In this document: piece after piece, positions 24,222 through 32,768 of the stretch
How positions within the stretch are numbered: the first letter of the stretch is position 1
Layout of the letters: each line of letters begins with the position of its first letter
NCBI RefSeq assembly: GCF_015904235.1
Contig: NZ_JADZLT010000055.1
Span: 87,502-151,501, forward strand
DNA length: 64,000 nucleotides
From: Methylobrevis albus
GTDB taxonomy: Bacteria > Pseudomonadota > Alphaproteobacteria > Rhizobiales > Pleomorphomonadaceae
Reading direction: 5' to 3'
The notes under the pieces: generated by a model
What the model was told of the DNA's origin: nothing
The model's database searches: none
What the model saw: the letters and a program-made list of their open reading frames with translations, nothing else
Position numbers and translations under genes: made by a program

Positions 24222-24990
24222 CGGGTGAGATGGCAGCGTAAGGCGATGCGGGGCAGGGCGGCGTATGGACTGCGCCTCTTGGCCGGGTTCGGCGGTTTGC
24301 AATCGATGGCCGCGGGAGCCGGATTCCCCCTAGTCTTGCGATAGGAGAGACGATCAAGGGGGTCCGTCTTTTAGGCTGACCTCGCCGGAGGAATGTCAGT
24401 CCGGACTTGCCAATATCGCGGCCGAGTATCGCGGCCATCGCGCCCGGCCTCGCCCTTCGAGACAGCCGCTGCGCGGCTTCCTCAGGGTGAGGCCTTCGAG
24501 ACGTTCTCCCTGGATCGCGAGGATTTGTCCTTTTCCGTCATCCTGAGGACGCCGCGCAGCGGCTGTCTCGAAGGGGGGGAAAAGCCGGGGCATTGGTGGG
24601 CCCGCTCCCCGCGGCCTCCCTGTTTCCAGCCGTGTCGCGCGTCCTGCGGTATCGTCCTCCCCCGAGCCGTCGTCACTCCGCGTAGCGAATTCACGGCCCG
24701 AAATGGCCGGAACGACCACCACGACCGGCCGCGTCGCACGAGCCGTGCCCGCACGCCGTCGGTCAGCCGGGGTGAGTCGCCGCGCTCCTGCTTCGTCCCG
24801 CGCCCATCGCATGGGTCGCGCGGCCTGCGGCGCCCGCTATGTTACAAAATCGTTAACGCTCGCCGTGTGGATTGCGGGCATAACCCGCCGGGGTCGCGGG
24901 TGCTTGATCCTGCGACGGGATTCGTCGTCCTCCCACCACCGCGTGCCTCCTACAATCCTGCCTCCATGCAGACCAGTAAGGAGGCACGTC
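24222..24990. other. Long gene-free gap between luxR and luxI
   Basis: 769 bp. It holds a full copy of the palindromic repeat family (24452-24577), a CCTA/TAGG dyad at 24329-24345 and the 9-mer GTTAACGCT at 24852-24860, which also occurs upstream of luxR (23410-23418). The open frames crossing this stretch in several directions lack RBSs and recognisable motifs. A small RNA could be hidden here, but no strong terminator was seen. Confidence 0.5.
24452..24577. repeat. Palindromic repeat copy A (REP/BIME-like)
   Basis: Arms: left 24452-24490 begins GCCCTTCGAGACAGCC and continues with GCTGCGCGGC; right 24539-24577 contains GCCGCGCAGCGGCTGTCTCG followed by AAGGGG. The arms are nearly complementary over about 39 bp with a loop of some 48 bp. 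Further copies lie at 45953-46086, 47283-47416 and, as a half, at 35351-35385. Confidence 0.85.
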
Positions 24991-25641
24991 ATGGTCCATG
25001 TCATCAGTGCAGACAATGCCCACCGCTACACCGAGGTCCTCGAGGCCTGTCATCGGCTGCGGCACCGCATCTTCGTCGAAAAGCGGGGCTGGACGGACAT
25101 CGCCCGCGACGACGGCCGGGAGATCGATCAGTTCGACACCGCGGCGGCGGTGCATTTCGCCGCCGTCGGAGAGGACGGCGAGGTGCTCGCCTATGCGCGC
25201 ATCCTGCCGACCACCGGGCCGCACCTGCTCAGCGACGTCTACCCCTGGCTCTGCCAGCGCGCCGAAATCCCGCGTGGGCCGCATATCGTGGAGTGGACGC
25301 GCCACTGCGTCGACACCGACCGGCTGTCGGGGCAGGCGGCGGTGCAGGCGAGCAACGAGCTGATCCTCGCGGTGCTCGAATGGTGCGAGGCGCGCGGCAT
25401 CAGCCATGCGACCTGCCAGGGCGATCCGCTGTGGATCACCCGCACGCTGCAGCTCGGCTTCGGCGTCGATCCGCTCGGCCTGCCGCAGATGGTCGGCGAT
25501 GAGCTGGTGGTCGCGCTGCTGTTCGAGATCGGCGAGCGGGCGATCAAGCGGACGCGGGCGGTGTGCGGACGGCGCGGCGCGCGGCGGCCGGAACGGGCGC
25601 CAATGGCCCCTCAGCTGCCGGAACTCGCGCTGCACGTCTGA
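24991..25641 (+). CDS. Acyl-homoserine-lactone synthase (LuxI family)
   Basis: 216 residues; the ATG at 24991 has a near-perfect AAGGAGG at 24978-24984. Conserved LuxI features: 'LRHRIFVEKRGW' (invariant Arg and Trp), 'EIDQFDTAAAVHFAAV' (E.D.FD), 'YARILPTTGPHLLSDVYPWL' and 'VEWTRHCVD' (E..R). The C-terminal 'LQLGFGVDPLGLPQ' is family-like. The enzyme makes N-acyl-homoserine lactone from S-adenosylmethionine and an acyl carrier. The frame remains open upstream to 24703, but those residues resemble no LuxI sequence. A stable hairpin follows the gene at 25712. Confidence 0.93.
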   Translation: MVHVISADNAHRYTEVLEACHRLRHRIFVEKRGWTDIARDDGREIDQFDTAAAVHFAAVGEDGEVLAYARILPTTGPHLLSDVYPWLCQRAEIPRGPHIVEWTRHCVDTDRLSGQAAVQASNELILAVLEWCEARGISHATCQGDPLWITRTLQLGFGVDPLGLPQMVGDELVVALLFEIGERAIKRTRAVCGRRGARRPERAPMAPQLPELALHV

Positions 25642-25711
25642 ACTTCCCGATCGGCGGCGGGCGGACTGCCGCCGATCCGGGCTGCGCCAAGGATTTCCCT
25701 TTTGCTTCAAA

Positions 25712-25738
25712 CCCCTGCGCAGCTGTCATGCGCAGGGG
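25712..25738 (+). terminator. Perfect 10-bp hairpin after luxI
   Basis: CCCCTGCGCA (25712-25721) and TGCGCAGGGG (25729-25738) pair perfectly around a 7-nt loop. No run of T follows, so it is not a classic intrinsic terminator; it may stabilise the luxI mRNA end or act in a Rho-dependent context, or lie in the leader of pyc. Confidence 0.45.
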
Positions 25739-25846
25739 GTGGCACGGCGCGTGCATGTGCGATGGCGAATCCTTGGGCACTTTGCGCTGCGCCGCAAACG
25801 CGATAAGGAAGCGTCGAGGATATCGCAGTAGCGAGGGGGATAGGGC

Positions 25847-28800
25847 GTGGCGATCACCAAGATTCTGGTGGCGAACCGGTCGGAAATCGCGATCCGCGTG
25901 TTCCGGGCGGCCAATGAACTCGGCCTGAAGACGGTCGCCGTCTTCGCGGAAGAAGACAAGATCGCACTGCATCGATTTAAGGCCGACGAGGCCTATCAGA
26001 TCGGCAAGGGCCTCGGCCCGATCGAGGCTTATCTCTCGATCCCCGAAGTGATCCGCGTCGCCCGCGAGTCCGGCGCCGACGCGATCCATCCCGGCTACGG
26101 CCTCTTGTCGGAGAGCCCGGAGTTCGCCGAGGCCTGCGCCGACGCCGGCATCATCTTCATCGGCCCGTCGCCCGACACCATGCGCCAGCTCGGCAACAAG
26201 GTGGCGGCGCGCAACCTCGCCATCGAAGCCGGCGTGCCGGTGATGCCGGCGACCGAGCCGCTGCCCGACGACCCCGAGGCGGTGAAGGCCGCGGCGAAGG
26301 CGATCGGCTATCCGGTGATGCTGAAGGCGTCCTGGGGCGGCGGCGGGCGCGGCATGCGCGTCATCCGCGACGAGGCCTCGCTGCTGAAGGAAGTGGTGAC
26401 GGCGAAGCGCGAGGCGCGCGCCGCCTTCGGCAAGGACGAGGTCTATCTCGAGAAGCTGGTCGAGCGGGCCCGCCACGTCGAGGTGCAGATCCTCGGCGAC
26501 AAGCACGGCAACGTCGTCCACCTGTTCGAACGCGACTGTACCGTGCAGCGCCGGCACCAGAAGGTGGTGGAGCGCGCCCCCGCGCCGTACCTCACCGAGG
26601 CGCAGCGCAAGGAGATCACCGACCACGGCATCGCGATCGGCCACGCGACCAATTACTACGGCGCCGGCACCGTCGAATTCCTGATGGATAGCGACACCGG
26701 CCAGTTCTATTTCATCGAGGTGAACCCGCGCATCCAGGTCGAGCACACCGTCACCGAGGAGGTGACCGGCATCGACATCGTCAAGGCGCAGATCCACATC
26801 CTCGAGGGCGCGGTGATCGGGTCGCCGGAATCGGGCGTGCCGACGCAGGAGAACATCCAGCTCAACGGCCACGCCCTGCAGTGCCGCATCACCACCGAGG
26901 ATCCCGAGCAGAACTTCATCCCCGACTACGGCCGCATCACCGCCTATCGCGGCGCGACCGGCTTCGGCATCCGCCTCGATGGCGGCACGGCCTATGCGGG
27001 GGCGGTGATCACCCGCTTCTACGATCCGCTGCTCGAAAAGATGACGGCGTGGGCGCCGACGTCGGAGGAAGTGATCAAGCGCACGCTGCGCGCGCTGCGC
27101 GAGTTCCGCATCCGCGGCGTCGCGACCAACCTCACCTTCCTCGAAAACATCATCAGCCACCCGAAATTCCAATCTAACCGCTACACGACCCGGTTCATCG
27201 ACGAGACGCCGGAGCTGTTCGTCAGCGTGAAGCGGCGCGACCGCGCCACCAAACTGCTGACCTATATCGCCGACGTCTCGGTCAACGGCCATCCGGAGAC
27301 GCGCAAGCGGCCGAAGCCGAAGGCCGAGGTCAAGGTCGTGGTGCCGAGCTTCAACGGCGCGGTGCAGCCGGGCACCCGCGATCTGCTCGTCGCGCGCGGC
27401 CCCGAAGCGCTGGCGAAGTGGATGCGCGAGCAGGACCGTGTGCTCGTCACCGACACGACGATGCGCGACGGCCACCAGTCGCTGCTCGCGACCCGCATGC
27501 GCTCCTACGACGTCGCCGCGGCGGCGGAAGCCTATGCCCGCGGCCTGCCGGGGCTGTTCAGCCTCGAGTGCTGGGGCGGCGCCACCTTCGACGTCGCGAT
27601 GCGCTTCCTGACCGAGGATCCGTGGGAGCGGCTGGCGGCGGTGCGCGAGAAGGCGCCGAACATCCTGCTGCAGATGCTGCTGCGCGGCTCGAACGGCGTC
27701 GGCTACACCAACTATCCCGACAACGTGGTGCGCTACTTCGTCAACCAGTCGGCGGCGGCCGGCATCGACGTGTTCCGCGTCTTCGACTGCCTGAACTGGG
27801 TCGAGAACATGCGCGTCGCGATGGACGCGGTGCTCGATACCGGCAAGGTCTGCGAGGCGGCGATCTGCTACACCGGCGACATCCTCGACCCGTCGCGCGC
27901 GAAATACGATCTCAAGTACTACATCGCGCTGACCAAGGAATTGGAGCGCGCCGGCGCCCACGTCATCGGCATCAAGGACATGGCCGGCCTGATGAAGCCG
28001 GCCGCGGCGCGGGTGCTGTTCAAGGCGCTGCGCGACTCGACCGACCTGCCGCTGCACTTCCACACCCACGACACCTCCGGCATCGCGGCGGCGAGCGTGC
28101 TCGCGGCCGTCGACGAGGGTGTCGATGCGATCGACGCGGCGATGGACGCCTTCGCCGGCAACACCTCGCAGCCCTGTCTCGGCTCGATCGTCGCGGCGCT
28201 CGCGGGCAGCGCCCGCGACACCGGGCTCGACCAGGCGGCGATCCGGCGGATTTCGTTCTACTGGGAATCCGTGCGCTCGCTCTACGCGGCCTTCGAGAGC
28301 GACCTCAAGGGGCCGGCCTCGGAAGTCTACCTGCACGAGATGCCGGGCGGCCAGTTCACCAACCTGAAGGAACAGGCCCGCTCGCTGGGCCTCGAGGCGC
28401 GCTGGCACGAAGTCGCGCAGATGTATGCCGACGTCAACCAGATGTTCGGCGACATCGTCAAGGTGACGCCGTCGTCGAAGGTCGTCGGCGACATGGCGCT
28501 GCTGATGGTCTCCTCGGGCCTGACGCCGTCGGACGTGATGGATCCGGGCAAGGACGTCGCGTTCCCCGAGAGCGTCGTGCAGATGTTCAAGGGCGACCTC
28601 GGTCAGCCGCCGGGCGGCTGGCCGGCGGATCTTTCGAAGAAGATCCTGAAGGGCGAGGAGCCGGTGCTGGTGCGCCCCGGCTCGCTGCTGCCGCCCGCCG
28701 ATCTCGACGCGGTGCGCGCCGAGGCGTCCGAAAAGCTCGGCCAGCCGCTCAGCGACGCCGATCTCGCCTCGTATCTGATGTACCCGAAGGTGTTCAGCGA

Positions 28801-29287
28801 CTACGCCCGCGCCCGTGACACCTACGGCCCGACCGGGGCGCTGCCGACCAGCGTCTACTTCTACGGCATGACGCCGGGCGGCGAGCTCACCGTGGAGCTC
28901 GAGCGCGGCAAGGCGCTGGTGATCATCTGCCAGGCGATCGGCGAGCCCGACGACGACGGCATGGTGCGGGTGTTCTTCGAGCTCAACGGCCAGCCGCGCA
29001 TGGTGCGCGTGCCCGACCGCGCCCGCGCCGCCACCGGCAAGGGCGTCAAGCGCAAGGCGGAAGAGGGCAACGCCAACCACGTCGCGGCGCCGATGCCCGG
29101 CGTCGTCTCGACCATGGCGGTGAAGGCCGGCCAGAAGGTCTCGGCCGGCGACGTGCTGCTCTCGATCGAGGCGATGAAGATGGAAACCTCGATCCACGCC
29201 GAACGCGACGGCACCATCGCCGAGGTGGTGGTGGCGGCCGGGGCGCAGATCGACGCGAAGGACCTTCTCGTGGTCTACGCGGGGTGA
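25847..29287 (+). CDS. pyc: Pyruvate carboxylase
   Basis: 1,146 residues from a GTG preceded by AGGGGGATAGGG. Full single-chain layout: biotin carboxylase (1-450; 'KILVANRSEIAIRVFRAANE', 'KASWGGGGRGMRV', 'FIEVNPRIQVEHTVTEEVTG'), carboxyltransferase (about 530-810; 'DTTMRDGHQSLLATRMR', 'ECWGGATFDVAMRFL', 'HFHTHDTSGI'), and a biotin carrier at the C-terminus with biotinyl Lys1111 in 'IEAMKMET'. It carboxylates pyruvate to oxaloacetate with ATP and bicarbonate for anaplerosis. Stands alone, converging on tspO across a long inverted repeat. Confidence 0.97.
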   Translation: MAITKILVANRSEIAIRVFRAANELGLKTVAVFAEEDKIALHRFKADEAYQIGKGLGPIEAYLSIPEVIRVARESGADAIHPGYGLLSESPEFAEACADAGIIFIGPSPDTMRQLGNKVAARNLAIEAGVPVMPATEPLPDDPEAVKAAAKAIGYPVMLKASWGGGGRGMRVIRDEASLLKEVVTAKREARAAFGKDEVYLEKLVERARHVEVQILGDKHGNVVHLFERDCTVQRRHQKVVERAPAPYLTEAQRKEITDHGIAIGHATNYYGAGTVEFLMDSDTGQFYFIEVNPRIQVEHTVTEEVTGIDIVKAQIHILEGAVIGSPESGVPTQENIQLNGHALQCRITTEDPEQNFIPDYGRITAYRGATGFGIRLDGGTAYAGAVITRFYDPLLEKMTAWAPTSEEVIKRTLRALREFRIRGVATNLTFLENIISHPKFQSNRYTTRFIDETPELFVSVKRRDRATKLLTYIADVSVNGHPETRKRPKPKAEVKVVVPSFNGAVQPGTRDLLVARGPEALAKWMREQDRVLVTDTTMRDGHQSLLATRMRSYDVAAAAEAYARGLPGLFSLECWGGATFDVAMRFLTEDPWERLAAVREKAPNILLQMLLRGSNGVGYTNYPDNVVRYFVNQSAAAGIDVFRVFDCLNWVENMRVAMDAVLDTGKVCEAAICYTGDILDPSRAKYDLKYYIALTKELERAGAHVIGIKDMAGLMKPAAARVLFKALRDSTDLPLHFHTHDTSGIAAASVLAAVDEGVDAIDAAMDAFAGNTSQPCLGSIVAALAGSARDTGLDQAAIRRISFYWESVRSLYAAFESDLKGPASEVYLHEMPGGQFTNLKEQARSLGLEARWHEVAQMYADVNQMFGDIVKVTPSSKVVGDMALLMVSSGLTPSDVMDPGKDVAFPESVVQMFKGDLGQPPGGWPADLSKKILKGEEPVLVRPGSLLPPADLDAVRAEASEKLGQPLSDADLASYLMYPKVFSDYARARDTYGPTGALPTSVYFYGMTPGGELTVELERGKALVIICQAIGEPDDDGMVRVFFELNGQPRMVRVPDRARAATGKGVKRKAEEGNANHVAAPMPGVVSTMAVKAGQKVSAGDVLLSIEAMKMETSIHAERDGTIAEVVVAAGAQIDAKDLLVVYAG

Positions 29288-29334
29288 GGCGAGGCGGGCG
29301 CGCTGCGGCGCGCCCGGGTTGGAGGTGCGGGGCT

Positions 29335-29523
29335 GTGCCGTGTGGCCTCCCCCCTCCCTGTCCCTCCCCCGCTTCGCAGGAGAGGGGACGATGGGCGATG
29401 GGCCTTTCGCGAAACGAAATCCGCGCCTAACCGAAGTGCCGGTGAGACGAGCGCACTAGCCTCCTGCGTCCCCTCTCCTGCGAAGCGGGGGAGGGACAGG
29501 GAGGGGGGAGGCCCCACGGCACG
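29335..29523. repeat. Long near-perfect inverted repeat between pyc and tspO
   Basis: Arms 29344-29390 and 29468-29514 are perfectly complementary over 47 bp (starting GGCCTCCCCCCTCCCTGTCC); with one mismatch the pairing extends to 29335 and 29523. The 77-bp centre reads GAGACGAGCGCA-like unstructured sequence. It lies between the convergent ends of pyc (29287) and tspO (29532), so it could serve as a bidirectional transcript end. Confidence 0.9.
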
Positions 29524-29531
29524 ACCGAACC

Positions 29532-30017
29532 TCAGTTCAGCGCCGCGATCCACAGATTCAGCACGCTCGCGAACGCGATCCACGCCAGATATGGCGCGAG
29601 CAGCAGGGCGGCGTTGCGGCTGATCGGGGCGAAGGCGAACATGGTGCCGACGACCGCGGCGATCAGCGCGATGATCACCAGCACGCCGCCCCAGGGGCTC
29701 TGCAGGCCGAAGAACACCACCGACCAGGCGACGTTGAGCACCAGCTGCACGGCGAAGGCGAGGAAGGCGAGGCGGCGTTGCGGCGCGGGGGCGGGCGCCT
29801 TCCAGACCAGCCAGACCGCCAGCGCCATCATCGTGTAGAGCACGGTCCAGACCGGGCCGAACACCCCGTTCGGCGGGTTGAACGGCGGCTTGCGCAGCGT
29901 CTCGTACCAGCCCGGGATCGCCGGCGCGGTGACGAGGCCGCCGATCGCCGCCGCCGCGTAGCAGATCGCGAGGGCGATGCCGAGGGCGACGAGGGACCGG
30001 TTTGCTTCGCTCATCAT
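29532..30017 (-). CDS. tspO: TspO/MBR family tryptophan-rich sensory protein
   Basis: 161 residues (start 30017 or the next codon 30014). Five hydrophobic helices and family motifs: 'WYETLRKPPFNPPNGVFGPV' (WY..L.KP...P), 'WTVLYTMMALAVWLVW', 'LVLNVAWSVVFFGLQSPWGG' and 'APYLAWIAFASVLNLWIAALN'. These are the benzodiazepine-receptor/TspO signatures; the inner- or outer-membrane protein binds porphyrins and sterol-like ligands and modulates tetrapyrrole or stress responses in Rhodobacter and Sinorhizobium relatives. It faces pyc across the inverted repeat; the SH3 gene lies 72 bp upstream on the same strand. Confidence 0.92.
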   Translation of the reverse strand: MMSEANRSLVALGIALAICYAAAAIGGLVTAPAIPGWYETLRKPPFNPPNGVFGPVWTVLYTMMALAVWLVWKAPAPAPQRRLAFLAFAVQLVLNVAWSVVFFGLQSPWGGVLVIIALIAAVVGTMFAFAPISRNAALLLAPYLAWIAFASVLNLWIAALN

Positions 30018-30089
30018 CGCATCCTTGGTTGCCGGCCCGGACGTCGGCGTCCGGGCGGCGATCGTCGGCGGGTCGCCGAAAGCCCGACC

Positions 30090-30647
30090 TTATTCGAAGG
30101 TCTCGTCGGGATACACGCCCCACAGCGCCGTCTGGGCGATCCAGCCGTCGAAGCCGCGGCCGTCGATGTGGCACCAGCGGCCGTCGCAGCCGGAAACGTT
30201 GCCCTGGACGCCGGGTTCCAGCTGGGCGGCGATCGCCGCGCTCTGCGCGGCGCTGGCATAGATCGCGACCGGTGTGCCGGACTTGTCCCACGGCGCGACG
30301 ATGGCGGTGCGCACGCCCGAGAGTAGGGCATGGAACACCCAGCCCTCGGCGCCCTCGTAGTCGCGGATGCGGCGCCAGTTGTCGAATTCCTGCGTCACCT
30401 CGACCGGCATGCCCGCGCGCACATAGCGCCAGGCGACGCCATGCTCGCGGCTCGGGCCGACGCGCACGTTGACGTTGTCGGATTTCAGGCTGACGAAGCG
30501 GGGAATGCGCAGGCCGGTGGCCGCACCCTTGCGATAGTTTTCGGCCCCGGCCGGCTGGTCCTGGGCGCGCGCGGGCGCTGGCGGCGCCACCACGGTGACG
30601 AGGGCTGCGGCGAGGAGAACGGCGAGAAACTTCGGCAGGCAGGTCAT
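30090..30647 (-). CDS. Exported SH3-domain (DUF1058-type) protein
   Basis: 185 residues from an ATG at 30647: the N-terminal 'MTCLPKFLAVLLAAALVTVV' is a signal peptide with cleavage near 'ARAQ'. Two bacterial SH3-like segments follow: 'LKSDNVNVRVGPSREHGVAW' with 'VEVTQEFDNWRRIRDYEGAE', and 'QLEPGVQGNVSGCDGRWCHI' with 'FDGWIAQTALWGV'. The second half has two Cys (GCDGRWC) typical of this family, possibly a disulfide. A longer upstream frame has no signal-like start. It probably acts at the periplasm or cell wall; precise role unknown. Confidence 0.85.
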   Translation of the reverse strand: MTCLPKFLAVLLAAALVTVVAPPAPARAQDQPAGAENYRKGAATGLRIPRFVSLKSDNVNVRVGPSREHGVAWRYVRAGMPVEVTQEFDNWRRIRDYEGAEGWVFHALLSGVRTAIVAPWDKSGTPVAIYASAAQSAAIAAQLEPGVQGNVSGCDGRWCHIDGRGFDGWIAQTALWGVYPDETFE

Positions 30648-30992
30648 CTCGATCCGTCTGGTGTCAGGGCGGGAAGCGACACGGTGTCGCCCGTCGAGGG
30701 GCGCCGGCAACGCGCGGCGGGCGGAAGGCGGAACGTCCGGCCGGACGCCGTGCCCGCCCCGTGGGACAAAACCGCGGGAAACCGGCAACCGCCGGCGGCG
30801 GCCCCGCCCGGAGATCCGCGCGCCGGCCGCGGCACCGGGCGGGACCAGTGTCCCGCCACAGGGTTAACGCCCGGTCAACGATCGACGAGACCGTTGAGAA
30901 GGCGGGGTGCGGTCGATATATCAAGGTCAGCATCGCAACGCGCCGGCCCCGAACCGCGACAGGCGGCCGCGGCCCACAAAGGAGCCGGTCGA

Positions 30993-31979
30993 ATGGCCCG
31001 CAGGAAGCCCCTCGTCTTCGTCACGCGCAAGCTGCCCGATGTCGTCGAGACGCGGATGCGCGAACTCTTCGACACCCGCCTCGTCAGCGAGGACCGCGCG
31101 CTGACCCAGGCCGAACTGGTCGACGCGGTGCGCACCGCCGATGTGCTGGTGCCGACCGTCACCGACCGGATCGACGCCGGCATCCTGTCGCAGGCCGGCC
31201 CCAACCTCAAGTTGATCGCCAACTTCGGCACCGGCGTCGACAACATCGACGTCGAGACCGCCACCAACCGCGGTATTGCCGTCACCAACACCCCGGGCGT
31301 CCTCACCGAGGACACCGCCGACATGACGATGGCGCTGATCCTCGCGGTGCCGCGGCGCGTCGCCGAGGGCATCAAGGTGATCGAGCAGGGCGACTGGCAC
31401 GGCTGGTCGCCGACGTGGATGCTCGGCCACCGCATCTGGGGCAAGCGGCTCGGCATCATCGGCATGGGGCGGATCGGCCAGGCGGTGGCGCGGCGGGCGC
31501 TCGCCTTCGGCATGTCGATCCACTACCACAACCGCCGCCGCGTCGCGGCCGAGATCGAGGACAAGCTGGAGGCGACCTACTGGGAGAGCCTCGACCAGAT
31601 GCTGGCGCGGATGGACGTCGTCTCGGTGCACTGCCCGCACACGCCCGGCACCTATCACCTGCTGTCCGCCCGGCGGCTGCGGCTGATGAAGAAGGACGCC
31701 TACCTCGTCAACACCGCGCGCGGCGAGGTCGTCGACGAGAACACGCTGGCGCGCATGCTGGAGGCGGGCGAGCTCGCCGGCGCCGGTCTCGACGTGTTCG
31801 AGCACGAGCCGGCGGTGAACCCGAAGCTCGCCAAATCCGACCGCGTCGTGCTGCTGCCGCACATGGGCTCGGCGACGATCGAGGGCCGCATCGACATGGG
31901 CGAGAAGGTCATCATCAACATCAAGACCTTCATGGACGGCCACCGCCCGCCGGACCGCGTGCTGCCGTCGATGCTCTGA
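30993..31979 (+). CDS. D-2-hydroxyacid dehydrogenase (glyoxylate/hydroxypyruvate reductase type)
   Basis: 328 residues; ATG at 30993 with AAAGGAG 8-14 nt upstream. Family residues: 'LKLIANFGTGVDNIDVETAT', 'GIAVTNTPGVLTEDTADMTM', the NAD-binding 'GKRLGIIGMGRIGQAVARRA', catalytic 'VHCPHTPGTYHLL', 'LVNTARGEVVDENTL' (Arg), 'AGAGLDVFEHEP' (Glu) and 'VVLLPHMGSATIE' (His). This spectrum fits GyaR/GhrB-like D-glycerate dehydrogenases that reduce glyoxylate or hydroxypyruvate. The gene stands alone upstream of tRNA-Ser. Its leader contains GGTTAACGC (30862-30870), similar to the luxR upstream sequence. Confidence 0.9.
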   Translation: MARRKPLVFVTRKLPDVVETRMRELFDTRLVSEDRALTQAELVDAVRTADVLVPTVTDRIDAGILSQAGPNLKLIANFGTGVDNIDVETATNRGIAVTNTPGVLTEDTADMTMALILAVPRRVAEGIKVIEQGDWHGWSPTWMLGHRIWGKRLGIIGMGRIGQAVARRALAFGMSIHYHNRRRVAAEIEDKLEATYWESLDQMLARMDVVSVHCPHTPGTYHLLSARRLRLMKKDAYLVNTARGEVVDENTLARMLEAGELAGAGLDVFEHEPAVNPKLAKSDRVVLLPHMGSATIEGRIDMGEKVIINIKTFMDGHRPPDRVLPSML

Positions 31980-32029
31980 GGCGCCAAGCCGCGCCGGCAA
32001 AACTGTTTTCCGGCGTTGGCCTTATGCGC

Positions 32030-32057
32030 TTGAACGGCAAGAGCCGATGGGTATAGT
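32030..32057 (+). promoter_or_regulatory. Promoter of tRNA-Ser
   Basis: TTGAAC (32030-32035) and TATAGT (32052-32057) with a 16-bp spacer. The tRNA begins at 32086, about 22 nt after the predicted start point, which fits stable-RNA promoters. Confidence 0.6.
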
Positions 32058-32085
32058 GCACCCGCTTCGGCCAACGGTCGATCGC

Positions 32086-32175
32086 GGAGTCGTGGCCGAG
32101 TGGTTGAAGGCGCACGCCTGGAAAGTGTGTATACGGGAAACCGTATCGAGGGTTCGAATCCCTCCGACTCCGCCA
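32086..32175 (+). tRNA. tRNA-Ser (GGA)
   Basis: 90 nt including the encoded CCA at 32173-32175. The acceptor stem GGAGTCG (32086-32092) pairs with CGACTCC (32165-32171). The anticodon arm CACGC/GTGTG frames the loop CTGGAAA, with GGA at 32120-32122. The long variable arm (TACGG/CCGTA) and T-arm GAGGG-TTCGAAT-CCCTC are those of a class II serine tRNA. It reads UCC and UCU codons. Confidence 0.97.
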
Positions 32176-32204
32176 TTACTTCCAAATGAAGCGTCTCCTA
32201 GAGC

Positions 32205-32690
32205 GGAATCCGATCAGGTTGCATCATATCCGGCTGCTTTGAAGTAGTTGGCGCATTCGGTCGGGGGGAAGAGATCGATGACGCGACCGATGGCGCTCCA
32301 GAGGCCGGTGACGGTGCGTTCGGCAGCCTTTCTGAGCAGTGCCTTGAGCTTGGAGAAGGCGTTCTCGATCGGGTTGAAGTCCGGGCTGTAGGGCGGCAGG
32401 TAGCGCAACTTGGCGCCGGCGGCTTCGATCATCTTGCGCACGCGAGGGCCCTTGTGGCTCGACAGGTTGTCCATGATGACGACGTCGCCGGGCCGGAGTT
32501 CCGGGATGAGGACCTTGGCGATGTAGGTCTCGAAGGCCGTCCGGTTGATGGCGCCGTCCAGAACCCACGGCGCGATGAAGCCACGCAGCGTGAGCGCGCC
32601 GACGAAGGTGGTCGTCTTCCAGTGGCCAGCGGGGCGCCGTTGGTCGGCCCTGATGCCGCTGCGCCGCAATCGATCGGTTCGCTATACAAT
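32205..32690 (-). mobile_element. Truncated IS630-family insertion sequence
   Basis: Remnant with only the 3' half of an IS630 transposase, about 30 bp downstream of tRNA-Ser. Homology stops near 32690, before the first catalytic Asp; a likely element end is around CTAGAGCGGAATCC (32198-32211), starting with a CTAG that contains the TA target typical for IS630. No second terminal repeat was found, so the element is not mobile by itself. Confidence 0.75.
32214..32669 (-). pseudogene. IS630-type transposase, N-terminally truncated
   Basis: 151 codons of the transposase C-terminal half. Recognisable DDE-fold segments: 'GHWKTTTFVGALTLRGFIAP', 'VIMDNLSSHKGPRVRKMIEA' (second catalytic Asp), 'RYLPPYSPDFNPIENAFSKL' (catalytic Glu). 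The helix-turn-helix DNA-binding region and the first Asp are missing. The frame's ATG at 32669 lies within what should be internal sequence, so this is a decayed fragment and not a working gene. A shifted frame at 32429-32689 also encodes a short tail that may reflect a frameshift. Confidence 0.85.
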
Positions 32691-32768
32691 CATTTTACTG
32701 TGCATCGCGGATGATCGGAACCATGACGATTCTCGACCGTTTGACTTTTTTCGTTCCGGGGACCAGGT

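Noticed and set aside
24703..24990. N-terminal extension of the LuxI protein
   Set aside because: The 96 extra codons are Arg-rich and unlike the family. The ATG at 24991 follows a near-perfect AAGGAGG.
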